The notes beneath the pieces were generated by a model, which did no database searches, was not told the origin of the DNA, and was given only the letters and a program-made list of their open reading frames with translations. A stretch of 64,000 nucleotides of DNA from Clostridia bacterium (GTDB lineage Bacteria > Bacillota > Clostridia > Christensenellales > Aristaeellaceae): contig JAFXZS010000015.1 in assembly GCA_017541105.1 (NCBI GenBank), positions 62,001 to 126,000 on the forward strand. The letters are read 5' to 3'. The position numbers and the translations under genes are program-made. Below are positions 36,697-44,915 of the stretch, piece after piece (the stretch's first letter is position 1; every line of letters starts with the position of its first letter).

Positions 36697-37977
36697 TTAT
36701 TCCTCCTCCGCAAGAGCGGTGAGCGTGGATGAAATCGTACCGATGCTGCTTTCCATCGAGGAAAGCACCGCGTGGATCTCCTTCAGGGAAGCATCGCCCG
36801 CATCCGCCGTCAAAGCGCTGACCTTTCCGCCCAGATCCGCCAGAAGGGCGGAAAGCTCCCTGTTTTCCTGCTGCATTTGGTTCATGAGCTCCGCAGCGCG
36901 CTTTTCAAAGCTTTCGTCCCTTTCCCGGACGATGTTGATCTGACTCATATAGGTATCAAACTTATCCAGGATATGGCCGGTCATTTCCTGCAGCGTCCGG
37001 GCGTTGTCCACGATGCCCTGGGCGGAGGAGACCGTCTCTCCGGTCTGACGGGCAGCAATAATCTGATTCTGCGTTACGGCATCCATCGCGGAGGCCATGG
37101 CAGTAAACTGGTTCCCCATACTGCGGTCCATCTCATCCAGGAAACGGCCCACGATCCGGTTGACGCCGTCGATCTGGTTGCGGGTGGCACCGATGATAAA
37201 GCGGTCCATGGAATCAGAGACGGGAGTCATGGCCCGGGTGATGCTGCGGCCGACATTCTCGGCCAGGCGGTCCGCCAGGGTTTCGTTGATTCCCTGGAGC
37301 ATAAAATTCCGGTCCTGATTCTGGCAGATGAGCTGTACGTCGTTATCCAGGGGGCGGGACATGGCCAGCTGCGTGAAGGAGATGACAAAATCATCAATCG
37401 CCCGGTAGCTTGAGCCCTGGGAAATCCGGTTGAGCATGTTGAAAACAATACTGCAGCTGATACCGGCGACGGAGGTGCCGAAGGCAAAACGCATGCCTTC
37501 CAGCAGGTTCGGAATGCCTTCCACCAGCTGGGCTGAATCCGCGAAGTTCAGGGAGGAAAGCCCCCGGGAAAGCCCCATGAAAGTTCCCAGAATGCCCAGG
37601 GAGGTCAGCAGGTTCGGGATCAGCTCCGCCAGCGTCGCATTGCCGGGGCCGTGGGTCACGGTATCGTCATTGATATAATCTTCCACATTTGTGGGAAGGC
37701 CGCGGCGATCTAGCTGCTCCGCGTTCTGCAGGAAACGCAGCCAGGTGCCGCGCAGGCGCTTGCCCACGAAGGAGGACTGCTGCCAGACGGGTTTTTCCGT
37801 GGTCTGGCCGGCTTCCGCCTGGAGGCGGGAAATGGCCCTGCGCAGGGAGGAAGTGGTCCGCCAAAGCGGAAAAAGGCATTTGAACAGGCCGATCAGCGTC
37901 ACGATCGCAATGGCTGTGTATACAAGATAATCGGCAAGATCCGGAAGAATAGCCGTAACTTTTGACAAGTCAGGCAT
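36697..37977 (-). CDS. ZorA-like (MotA/TolQ/ExbB family) motor subunit
   Basis: The 426 residues show a first membrane helix (about 17-38), a cytoplasmic loop, two further helices with the MotA/ExbB core (NLLTSLGILGTFMGLSRGL at 122-140, FAFGTSVAGISCSIVFNML at 164-182), then a long polar helical C-terminal tail (about 195-426) rich in Gln, Met and Glu. Zorya ZorA proteins carry such a tail to transmit a signal into the cell; simple ExbB/TolQ do not. AAGGAGG lies about 9 bases before the ATG, and a strong promoter is at 38011-38039. It is the first gene of four. Confidence 0.85.
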   Translation of the reverse strand: MPDLSKVTAILPDLADYLVYTAIAIVTLIGLFKCLFPLWRTTSSLRRAISRLQAEAGQTTEKPVWQQSSFVGKRLRGTWLRFLQNAEQLDRRGLPTNVEDYINDDTVTHGPGNATLAELIPNLLTSLGILGTFMGLSRGLSSLNFADSAQLVEGIPNLLEGMRFAFGTSVAGISCSIVFNMLNRISQGSSYRAIDDFVISFTQLAMSRPLDNDVQLICQNQDRNFMLQGINETLADRLAENVGRSITRAMTPVSDSMDRFIIGATRNQIDGVNRIVGRFLDEMDRSMGNQFTAMASAMDAVTQNQIIAARQTGETVSSAQGIVDNARTLQEMTGHILDKFDTYMSQINIVRERDESFEKRAAELMNQMQQENRELSALLADLGGKVSALTADAGDASLKEIHAVLSSMESSIGTISSTLTALAEEE

Positions 37978-38010
37978 TGTCTGCGCCTCCTTGATTGAAT
38001 CAGTCTCCTC

Positions 38011-38039
38011 ATTATAGCATTATAATATTGAAATGTAAA
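38011..38039 (-). promoter_or_regulatory. Promoter of the ZorAB-like operon
   Basis: On the minus strand TTTACA, 17 bases, TATAAT, 34 bases before the ZorA-like ATG. A second TATAAT-like element lies within the spacer. Confidence 0.75.
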
Positions 38040-38061
38040 TGAAACATACTGTTAACAAATA

Positions 38062-38778
38062 TCACGCCAGGGAACCGAGGACCTCACCGACCTTGTCGTG
38101 GATGACAAGGTCGCATTCCCTGTCCATCGGGGTGGCATCCCGGTTGATCAGGACAAGATGCTTTCCGCGGAAATAGTGGATCAGCCCGGCTGCGGGATAG
38201 ACGGTGAGGCTGGTTCCGGCAACGATCATCAGATCGGCAGAGGCAATGGCACGGATGGCGCCGGAAACCACATCATTGTCCAGGCCTTCCTCGTAGAGGA
38301 CAACATCCGGTTTGATGCGCCCGCCGCAGCTGCAGCGAGGCACCGCGTCACGGCTGTCCCGGATATATTCCGGGGGATAGAATTTCCGGCATTTCATACA
38401 GTAGTTCCGGTGAATGCTGCCATGGAGCTCAAAAACCTTCCGGGAACCTGCCGCCTGATGCAGCCCGTCAATATTCTGGGTGACCACACCGGTCATCCTG
38501 CCCGCAGCTTCCCATTCCGCCAGCTTCAGATGGGCAGCATTGGGCTTTGCGTCCAGGGGCAGCATCTTGTCCCGGTAGAAACGGAAGAACTCCTCCGGAT
38601 AATGCTCAAAGAAAGTGTGGGACAGGATCTGTTCCGGGGGATAGTCATACTTCTGGTTGTAGAGGCCGTCCACACTGCGGAAGTCGGGGATACCGCTCTC
38701 CGTGGAGACGCCGGCCCCACCGAAAAAAACGATTTTGCGGGCATCGCTGACAAATTGCTGTAATGTTTCGTGTTTCAT
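38062..38778 (-). CDS. cobB: Sir2-family NAD-dependent protein deacylase
   Basis: Removes acyl groups from lysine using NAD. The 238 residues contain GAGVSTESGIPDFRS near 21, TQNIDGLHQAAG near 99, the catalytic-His motif ELHGS near 117, a four-Cys zinc site (CMKC and CSC) and the GTSLTVYPAAG loop. This is the ordinary class-U/bacterial sirtuin with a zinc ribbon, not the Sir2-like NADase domain of defence proteins. It overlaps the DUF308 gene by 4 bases (ATGA) and precedes the ZorAB-like promoter. Confidence 0.95.
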   Translation of the reverse strand: MKHETLQQFVSDARKIVFFGGAGVSTESGIPDFRSVDGLYNQKYDYPPEQILSHTFFEHYPEEFFRFYRDKMLPLDAKPNAAHLKLAEWEAAGRMTGVVTQNIDGLHQAAGSRKVFELHGSIHRNYCMKCRKFYPPEYIRDSRDAVPRCSCGGRIKPDVVLYEEGLDNDVVSGAIRAIASADLMIVAGTSLTVYPAAGLIHYFRGKHLVLINRDATPMDRECDLVIHDKVGEVLGSLA

Positions 38779-39494
38779 TCAGACACCTCCTGAGCAGGGG
38801 CGGGATGATCCGCCGGGGTTGCGGGTGCTTCGGGCGGCAGGGGATCGGGGACGGGAACAGGCGCCGGGGCCGGTTCCAGGTCCGGCGGCGGAACCGGGGC
38901 CTGCGCATCCGTGAGCTTCTTCAGCCCGGAACGGATGAGCAGGAACGTCGCGACATCGAGCACCGCCTCGACCAGCATCATGATTCCGATAATCAGGTTC
39001 TTGTTCTCACCGAAGAAAGCAGGGCGCAGGAAGGCCAGTATTCCGATCAGCAGCGAGAAGGCCGCGAAGATCAGCATGATCCACCATCGGCTGACCCGGA
39101 TGCTTTTTTCATCAAAGGCGTACTGCACTTTCAGGAATCCACCGAAGATCAGCGAAAGCCCCCAGATGGACGGGAAGATGCTGTCCAGCTCATGAGGATT
39201 AAAAGCGATGAGCACACCGACGAGCAGGCAGATCAGCCCAAGCGCCAGATCCATTCCGGCAATGCGGCGCGGCACATCGGAGCGGAAATAGCATACCAGT
39301 TTCCAGATCCCGCCGCCGGCAAGCAGCGCTGCCAGTATATAGGAGGCGATGGAGAGCACCAGCGCGTCCAGCCAGATCAGAAGGACGCCGCAGACCAGAA
39401 AAAACAGCACGAGGGGCAGAACAAAGCGCAGGCTCATCTTATCCGGCTCCCTCGCCGCAGCGGGGGACAAAGGCTGTTTCGTTTTTCTTTTCAT
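38775..39494 (-). CDS. DUF308 (HdeD-like) membrane protein
   Basis: The 239 residues have six membrane helices in three hairpins with the DUF308 repeats (GLICLLVGVLIAFNP, AFSLLIGILAFLRP). A cytoplasmic C-terminal tail of about 40 residues is built almost entirely of Pro, Ala, Glu and Asp. The function is unknown; HdeD relatives help acid tolerance. ATG 39494 has GGAGGG 7 bases upstream. It is coupled to sir2 by an ATGA overlap. Confidence 0.85.
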   Translation of the reverse strand: MKRKTKQPLSPAAAREPDKMSLRFVLPLVLFFLVCGVLLIWLDALVLSIASYILAALLAGGGIWKLVCYFRSDVPRRIAGMDLALGLICLLVGVLIAFNPHELDSIFPSIWGLSLIFGGFLKVQYAFDEKSIRVSRWWIMLIFAAFSLLIGILAFLRPAFFGENKNLIIGIMMLVEAVLDVATFLLIRSGLKKLTDAQAPVPPPDLEPAPAPVPVPDPLPPEAPATPADHPAPAQEVSE

Positions 39495-39607
39495 TTGCTT
39501 TCCCTCCAGAAAGACCGTTTCACGGGGAAAAACCCATATACTTTTTTCCACAAAGCAGGAACGGAATCCTGCATTCCCCGAAATCAAGGCCGGAAAAGGC
39601 TTGCAAG

Positions 39608-39636
39608 TTGACATGGAGTGCAGATCGTGCTAAACT
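39608..39636 (+). promoter_or_regulatory. SigmaA-type promoter for asd
   Basis: TTGACA, 17 bases, TAAACT. It gives a leader of about 60 bases that contains the hairpin at 39663-39686. Confidence 0.8.
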
Positions 39637-39662
39637 GCATCAAGCACAGCGGAAACCCGCCT

Positions 39663-39686
39663 GCCGCTTTCCGGAGGCGGCTTTTT
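39663..39686 (+). terminator. Terminator-like hairpin in the asd leader
   Basis: GCCGC at 39663-39667 pairs with GCGGC at 39677-39681 and is followed by five T. An alternative stem uses CCGCCT with AGGCGG. It lies after the asd promoter and 20 bases before the start, where an attenuator would be. Confidence 0.5.
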
Positions 39687-39705
39687 GCTTACATGGGAGG
39701 AGAAG

Positions 39706-40803
39706 ATGATGCAGCAGTACCGAGTCGGGATTATCGGCGCCACCGGCATGGTGGGACAGCGCTTTGTTTCTTTGCTGAAGGACCACCCCTGGTTCAGGGT
39801 GACCTGTCTGGCAGCTTCCTCACGCAGCGCCGGAAAAACCTACCGCGAAGCGGTCGGTGAGCGCTGGGCGTTTGACTGGCCGATACCGGATTATGCCGCG
39901 GATCTGACCGTTGTGGACGCGGCTGACATCGGGGCGGTCGGTGAAAAAGCGGATTTTGTGTTCTGCGCCGTGGACATGAAAAAGGACGAGATCCGCGCCC
40001 TGGAAGAGAATTACGCAAAGCATGAGATCCCTGTCGTCAGCAATAACAGCGCCTGCCGCGGACTTGAAGACGTCCCCATGGTGGTACCGGAAATCAATGC
40101 CGCGCACCTGGAAGTCATTGATACCCAGCGGAAACGGCTGGGCAGCAAATACGGTTTTATCGCTGTGAAGCCCAACTGCTCCATCCAGAGCTATGTTCCG
40201 GCCCTGACGCCCCTGCTGGACTTTGAGCCTACGCAGGTCAGCGTATGTACCTACCAGGCGATCAGCGGCGCCGGAAAGACTTTCCGGACCTGGCCGGAGA
40301 TGGTTGACAACGTTATCCCGTATATCAGCGGAGAAGATGAGAAGAGCGAGAATGAACCCCTGAAGCTGTGGGGGAAAGTCGAGGATTCCGGAAACGGAAA
40401 AGTCATTGTGAACGCCAAAACTCCGGTGATCAGCGCCCAGTGCCTGCGGGTGGCGGCCAGTGACGGCCATATGGCCGCGGTATCCGTGAACTTCGCAAAG
40501 AAGGTTACGAAGGAGGAAATTCTGGACCGCTGGGCGCATTACGAGACGGAAGCCCAGCGCCTGGAACTGCCCAGCGCACCTAAGCCTTTCCTGCAGTATT
40601 TCGAGGATCCCTCCCGGCCGCAGACCCGGCTGGACCGGGACTTCCAGAACGGCTTCGGCGTGAGCATCGGCCGTCTGCGGGAGGACAGGATTTTTGACTG
40701 GAGGTTTGTCTGCCTGAGCCACAATACCATCCGCGGCGCCGCAGGCGGCGGCATACTGACGGCGGAACTTCTGTGCAGAAAGGGATATATCCAGGCAAAA
40801 TAA
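39706..40803 (+). CDS. asd: Aspartate-semialdehyde dehydrogenase
   Basis: Reduces aspartyl phosphate to aspartate semialdehyde for lysine, diaminopimelate, threonine and methionine synthesis. The 365 residues belong to the archaeal/fungal-type branch: GATGMVGQRF at the N-terminus, SNNSACR, the catalytic Cys in KPNCSIQ near 155, and GAGKTFRTWPEM. ATG 39706 or 39709 are both possible (GGGAGG 5 or 8 bases upstream). No lysC or dap genes adjoin it. Confidence 0.96.
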   Translation: MMQQYRVGIIGATGMVGQRFVSLLKDHPWFRVTCLAASSRSAGKTYREAVGERWAFDWPIPDYAADLTVVDAADIGAVGEKADFVFCAVDMKKDEIRALEENYAKHEIPVVSNNSACRGLEDVPMVVPEINAAHLEVIDTQRKRLGSKYGFIAVKPNCSIQSYVPALTPLLDFEPTQVSVCTYQAISGAGKTFRTWPEMVDNVIPYISGEDEKSENEPLKLWGKVEDSGNGKVIVNAKTPVISAQCLRVAASDGHMAAVSVNFAKKVTKEEILDRWAHYETEAQRLELPSAPKPFLQYFEDPSRPQTRLDRDFQNGFGVSIGRLREDRIFDWRFVCLSHNTIRGAAGGGILTAELLCRKGYIQAK

Positions 40804-40849
40804 TGTCGTACGATCCGGGCACGGTGCTCCGGATGTCAGATTCGTGAAG

Positions 40850-40946
40850 GCAGAGTAGCGTTTTCCGCGTTAAGTGTTCATGGACGGGGAGTTGCCATGG
40901 AACGAAACGGTAAAGGCCGTGCGGTGGAAAACGCGCATCCCGCTGC
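40850..40946 (+). promoter_or_regulatory. Tetrahydrofolate riboswitch
   Basis: The aptamer matches the THF riboswitch family (folT leader type). Conserved blocks appear in order: GAGUAG at 40853-40858, CGCGUUAAGUG at 40867-40877, GGGGAGU near 40886-40892, ACGAAAC near 40902-40908, GCGGUG at 40921-40926, and GCAUCCCGC at 40935-40943. P1 pairs GCAG (40850-40853) with CUGC (40943-40946). A clear expression platform reaches to 41010. AAGCCUC (40959-40965) can pair with GAGGCUU (41004-41010) over the ribosome site, while CUCUGC (40963-40968) can instead pair with GCAGAG (40850-40855). THF binding should therefore hide the folT ribosome site. Confidence 0.9.
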
Positions 40947-41016
40947 TTTTCCGGCAGGAAGCCTCTGCGAATCACTTACAGTGGATTTCAAAGTGATCGG
41001 AAGGAGGCTTTTTCTT

Positions 41017-42138
41017 ATGCAGAGGACCGTACTCAACCGGAAGTATTTCAGCACCCCTTTCAGCAGGGATTACTGGCACCAGGCGTTCTCCGAACTGAAA
41101 AACACGCGGACGCTGGTATTCGCCGCGCTGATTCTGGCGCTGCGGATTGCCATGAAACCGCTGAAAATACCGATCGCTGCTGATGTGAACATCACCTTCG
41201 GGTTTATTGTCAACGCGCTCGGCTCGATGGTTTACGGCCCCGTTGTCGCGCTGCTTTCCGGCGCGGTTTCCGATACACTGGGATACCTGGTCGCGCCGAG
41301 CGGGGTGTATTATTTTCCGTTTATCGTGCTGGAAATGGCCGGCTCCCTGATTTTTGCCCTGTTCCTGTACAGTACGGATATTACCCCCGGCCGGCTGATC
41401 CTGTCCAAATTCTGCGTCAATCTGTTTGTGAATATTCTGCTGAATGAACCGATCATGGTCAGGTATTACCAGCTGTTTTTCACGAGCGCGTACCAGCCGT
41501 TTGTCTGGATCCGCATTGTGAAAAATATCGTCATGCTTCCGATCGAGTCCCTGATCCTGATCATCGTCTTCCGGAGCATCATTCCGGCGCTTTCAAAAAT
41601 CGGCTTCCCTGTTCCCGGGAAAATGCAGCTGGATTATACGAAAAAGCACATTCTTCTGCTTGCCGCGCTGTTCGTGATCGGCGCGGGAGCTGTCACCGGC
41701 TATGTGATTTATGACTACAACACTAAATCCTTCAGCGCATCCTATACATCTGCAGAACGCCTGCAGAAAAACACAGAAATGAATGCCTGGGTCGTGGAGC
41801 AAAATCCCGGACTGAAGGCGGAGGAGACCGTGACCATTATTGAGAGCGCACGCTCAACGGTCGGGAACCGGGAGATGACCTATGAGCTTGCGATTTACCG
41901 GATCGACGCGGAAAAATACCGGCAGAAGCATGAGGAAGCGGAAAAAGCGATTGCCGAAGGCAATACAGAGGTAAAAGCCTACACGGCCGACACGCTGAAC
42001 GGTTATTCCAAATCGAAGGCCGCAAAGGACGAAGCGCTGATCCGCATCGGCACGGGCACGGCCGTTACGGACAAGCATACCGGTGAAAAGATATCACTTT
42101 CAGTCAGCATGACCTGGAATGAGGAAGAAAATCCATGA
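41017..42138 (+). CDS. folT: Folate ECF transporter S component with C-terminal extension
   Basis: Substrate-binding membrane subunit that pairs with EcfA1-A2-T. Residues about 30-205 form the usual six-helix S component (ALRIAMKPLKIPI, NITFGFIVNALGSMVYGPVVALLSG, DTLGYLV). Unusually, residues 206-373 add a seventh membrane helix (HILLLAALFVIGAGAVTGYVI) and an extracytoplasmic domain of about 130 residues rich in Glu and Lys. Folate specificity is supported by the THF riboswitch. ATG 41017 has AAGGAGG 9 bases upstream, the site targeted by the switch. It overlaps nth by 4 bases. Confidence 0.92.
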   Translation: MQRTVLNRKYFSTPFSRDYWHQAFSELKNTRTLVFAALILALRIAMKPLKIPIAADVNITFGFIVNALGSMVYGPVVALLSGAVSDTLGYLVAPSGVYYFPFIVLEMAGSLIFALFLYSTDITPGRLILSKFCVNLFVNILLNEPIMVRYYQLFFTSAYQPFVWIRIVKNIVMLPIESLILIIVFRSIIPALSKIGFPVPGKMQLDYTKKHILLLAALFVIGAGAVTGYVIYDYNTKSFSASYTSAERLQKNTEMNAWVVEQNPGLKAEETVTIIESARSTVGNREMTYELAIYRIDAEKYRQKHEEAEKAIAEGNTEVKAYTADTLNGYSKSKAAKDEALIRIGTGTAVTDKHTGEKISLSVSMTWNEEENP

Positions 42139-42773
42139 ACAGAGCACAGAAAAACATGATCCTGGCGAAACTGGAAGAACTGTATCCGGAGGCCAGGGCG
42201 GAGCTTGTTTTTTCCAACCCCTACGAGATGCTTGTGGCAACGATCCTGAGCGCGCAATGCACGGATAAACAGGTGAACAAAGTAACGCCCGCGGTGTTCG
42301 CGCGTTATCCCGATGCGTCAGCCATGGCCGCGGCGGAGGAAGAGGACCTGCATCCCATGGTCAGGAGCTGCGGCTTCAGGGCCAAGGCGGGGAATATTAT
42401 CGCTGCCTGCCGGATGATCCGGGACTGCCACGGCGGGGAAGTCCCTCATACCATGGAGGAACTTACAAAGCTGCCCGGTGTGGGCAGGAAGACTGCCAAT
42501 GTGGTGCTGTTCAATGCGTTCGGGATTCCGGCGTTCGCGGTGGATACGCATGTGTTCCGTGTCAGCAACCGGCTCGGGCTGTGCAAAGCCGAAACGGTTG
42601 AAGAAACCGAGAAGCAGATGACACGCCTGATTCCGAAGGAAAAATGGGGGCAGGCGCATCACTGGCTGATCTGGCACGGGCGGAGAGTATGCAAAGCACA
42701 GCGGCCGCAGTGTGAAACCTGCGGCCTCCGGGAATTATGCGCATATGCAAACAGAAAGCCGGCTTCGAAATGA
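42135..42773 (+). CDS. nth: Endonuclease III
   Basis: Base-excision-repair glycosylase/AP lyase for oxidised pyrimidines. The 212 residues contain the helix-hairpin-helix LPGVGRKTANVV with catalytic Lys, the VDTHV motif with catalytic Asp, and the C-terminal [4Fe-4S] ligand set Cys-x6-Cys-x2-Cys-x5-Cys. The start overlaps folT by ATGA, so it is under the same riboswitch. The terminator stem includes its stop codon. Confidence 0.97.
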   Translation: MNRAQKNMILAKLEELYPEARAELVFSNPYEMLVATILSAQCTDKQVNKVTPAVFARYPDASAMAAAEEEDLHPMVRSCGFRAKAGNIIAACRMIRDCHGGEVPHTMEELTKLPGVGRKTANVVLFNAFGIPAFAVDTHVFRVSNRLGLCKAETVEETEKQMTRLIPKEKWGQAHHWLIWHGRRVCKAQRPQCETCGLRELCAYANRKPASK

Positions 42774-42785
42774 AGCCGGCTTTCG
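42755..42785. terminator. Bidirectional terminator overlapping the nth stop codon
   Basis: A 12-bp stem (42755-42766 with 42772-42783) encloses a 5-base loop that contains the start of the stop codon. A- and T-rich ends let it serve nth and the convergent 44392 gene. Confidence 0.85.
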
Positions 42786-42796
42786 CGTGAAATCCT

Positions 42797-44392
42797 TTAT
42801 TCCCAGAGCAGCAGATCACAGGCCGGATAGGAAACGATGTCTTCTTCGGACTGAATCTGATAGGAGCCGATACAGGTCCCATAGAGGAGATGCTGCTCCC
42901 CAACGGCGAACTCCGGTTCATCCTCGGACATGAAGATGATGAAGTTCCGATAGACTTCTCCGCTTTTCGCGCCCGCGGCGGTGATAATCCATTCCTTCCC
43001 ATTCTGCCGGATGTCCGTCACGGTCAGGCTGTATCCGAGGATTTTGCCGATGTATTGATCCAGATTTTTCACGAGCGTATTGTAACCGGGACGGACGGCC
43101 CGGGATTTCATCTGGGCCCGGCGCTCCTCTTCAGAAAGGCTCCGCAACGTACGGAAGGTGAACCGCCTGGTGTCAAAGTTGCGCTTGGAAAAGACAACGG
43201 TGATATCATACTCAGCTTCCGCAGCGGTGGGAATCTTGAAGGTGAAACGGCCGGTTCCGTTGGGCCGTACGGTCTTGTCATAGGTCGTGGTGCCGTTGAG
43301 GACGATGCACTGTACGGTCACGCCACGCTCCGTGGTGCCGCTGAGAACCAGTTCATCCGAGGTCAGAATTTCGGGCACCGCGGCATCAAAGGATATGGGC
43401 AGGAGGGATTTCTTATACGTGGTCGTGTTGAAGACTTTCTCCGTAACGATCTTGTCATTGATTTCGACATTCAGCGTCATAAGCCAGACGTTCTCTTCGG
43501 GAATGGTGACTTTCATGCGGAAACTGCCTGTTTTCACATTTGCGTCCGCATAGAATTTCAGAGGCGTGGCGGAGTTGATCCGCATCAGGACGCCAATCAG
43601 ATGCGCACCGGGAACGGTTTGCCCTTCTACATAGAAAGTGTCCTGATTGGTTTCCAGCGGAGGTTCAGAGGTGATCTGCAGGTAGGCGCCGGCCCCGGCA
43701 CCATTGCCCGCAGGCGCCGCGGCAGCCCCTTCTCCGCCGGCGGACCCGGCCTCCGGGGCCGCGGCGGCATCCGTGAAGAGGAGCGTATTGGCCGCACGGG
43801 CCAGGTCATTCTTGTCCCCGGAACGGAGACCGCGGTTGTAAACCTGATAATCCAGCGTTACCGTATATCCACGGGCGACAGTCTTTGCCATGTATCCCCA
43901 GTACACAACAGAATCCAATGTACGCTTATACTTGATGACCACAACGTAGTTTTTGTTTTTATACTGCTTTTTGTCCACCTCGTCAAAGCGGTAGCCATCC
44001 TCCGCGTAAGAAGCGTAACTCTTGTGAGAGGAGAGGAAGAGCTTCCATCCCGGATCCTGAGGATGATTGACCAGATCATAATACTGGGCCGCATCCTCAT
44101 CCTGACGGACGGTGATTTCCAGGCAGGCGTCCTTCTTTTCCATCCAGGCCTGCAGGACAACGCCGCGCTCCTCCCAGTCCTCAAGAATCGAATCCCTGGT
44201 CCTGCCCAGGCTGGTGATGAAATCCGTGTGCTGATCCAGGTTTTCCCGGGTCAGAACAATTTTGTTGTCCCGAAGGCTGACGGTGCCGGGACAGGGGGAA
44301 AGGGAATATTCTGTATCGGCGGCCGCAAGGACACAGACAGCCATAAGCACCGCCAGGATGAACCAGAACGCGGCTTTACGCACAATTGACAC
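42797..44392 (-). CDS. Secreted Ig-like multidomain protein of unknown function
   Basis: The 531 residues have a signal peptide (cleavage near VLAAA, residue 25). An N-terminal alpha/beta domain (about 30-205) is followed by an Ala/Gly-rich linker (PEAGSAGGEGAAAAPAGNG), then two Ig-like beta domains (about 240-335 and 340-430; patterns EPPLETNQDTFYVEGQTVPG and EILTSDELVLSGTTERGVTV). The C-terminal domain (about 455-531) is OB-fold-like (IGKILGYSLTVTDIRQNG). It starts with a GTG; a second GTG three codons on is possible. It has its own promoter at 44480-44509. Confidence 0.75.
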   Translation of the reverse strand: MSIVRKAAFWFILAVLMAVCVLAAADTEYSLSPCPGTVSLRDNKIVLTRENLDQHTDFITSLGRTRDSILEDWEERGVVLQAWMEKKDACLEITVRQDEDAAQYYDLVNHPQDPGWKLFLSSHKSYASYAEDGYRFDEVDKKQYKNKNYVVVIKYKRTLDSVVYWGYMAKTVARGYTVTLDYQVYNRGLRSGDKNDLARAANTLLFTDAAAAPEAGSAGGEGAAAAPAGNGAGAGAYLQITSEPPLETNQDTFYVEGQTVPGAHLIGVLMRINSATPLKFYADANVKTGSFRMKVTIPEENVWLMTLNVEINDKIVTEKVFNTTTYKKSLLPISFDAAVPEILTSDELVLSGTTERGVTVQCIVLNGTTTYDKTVRPNGTGRFTFKIPTAAEAEYDITVVFSKRNFDTRRFTFRTLRSLSEEERRAQMKSRAVRPGYNTLVKNLDQYIGKILGYSLTVTDIRQNGKEWIITAAGAKSGEVYRNFIIFMSEDEPEFAVGEQHLLYGTCIGSYQIQSEEDIVSYPACDLLLWE

Positions 44393-44479
44393 CGACCTTT
44401 CAAGCGGGGCCGAAAGGAGGGAAGCCCACCGCTTCAGCCCGGAATACAGATGGAGGTCATCAACCCGATATTCCTGTAA

Positions 44480-44509
44480 AGTATATCACAGAGCAGGAAA
44501 AAATGGCAA
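44480..44509 (-). promoter_or_regulatory. Promoter of the 44392 gene
   Basis: On the minus strand TTGCCA, 18 bases, TATACT with an upstream TGA extended -10. The leader is about 80 bases. Confidence 0.65.
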
Positions 44510-44518
44510 GCGCAGCGA

Positions 44519-44719
44519 TCAGGTACGGGCAGCCGGGCGGTCGATCAGGGCCTTACGGCGCTTCAGAAAGGTTTCCCGATCCATCATGACAAGATGACCG
44601 CAGGTGTTGCAGCGGATTTTGATGTCAGCGCCGGTACGGATGACGGTCCACTCGCTGCCGCCGCAGGGATGAGGCTTGCGGGTCGTGATGACATCGCCGA
44701 TGAGAATGGTTTCGGTCAT
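44519..44719 (-). CDS. DUF951 family small protein
   Basis: The 66 residues match DUF951 end to end: IGDVITTRKPHPCGGSEWTV, RTGADIKIRCNTCGHLVMM, then a basic C-terminus (LKRRKALIDRP). The Cys pairs suggest a small metal- or nucleic-acid-binding fold. ATG 44719 is chosen because GGAGGA lies 4-5 bases upstream; much longer frames lack ribosome sites. The function is unknown. It has its own promoter at 44777-44806. Confidence 0.9.
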   Translation of the reverse strand: MTETILIGDVITTRKPHPCGGSEWTVIRTGADIKIRCNTCGHLVMMDRETFLKRRKALIDRPAART

Positions 44720-44776
44720 GGCTTCCTCCGGTTTGTCCATTGGTTTCCCCGCAGGCGGGGGAGACGAACAACAGCT

Positions 44777-44806
44777 ATTATAGCGCAGGCAGGATGGGAA
44801 AGACAA
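44777..44806 (-). promoter_or_regulatory. Promoter of the DUF951 gene
   Basis: On the minus strand TTGTCT, 18 bases, TATAAT. It is back to back with the murI promoter. Confidence 0.65.
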
Positions 44807-44840
44807 CGCCTGTGTCCTCCGGACCGTTCCGGCACGTTTC

Positions 44841-44869
44841 TTTACAGATGCGGGGAAGTCTGATAGAAT
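44841..44869 (+). promoter_or_regulatory. Promoter of murI
   Basis: TTTACA, 17 bases, TAGAAT. It excludes the upstream ATG at 44868 and supports ATG 44916. Confidence 0.7.
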
Positions 44870-44915
44870 GCCTGCAGAATACGATCCCATTCGGGCAGAG
44901 AACAGGGAGCGGGAT

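Noticed and set aside
38062-38778. Sir2 as a defence NADase paired with the ZorAB-like genes
   Set aside because: It is a standard zinc-ribbon sirtuin deacylase, coupled to DUF308, and a separate promoter starts the ZorAB-like operon.
42890-44389. 499-codon plus-strand frame opposite the secreted Ig-like gene
   Set aside because: The minus-strand frame has a signal peptide, promoter and shared terminator; the plus-strand one has none.
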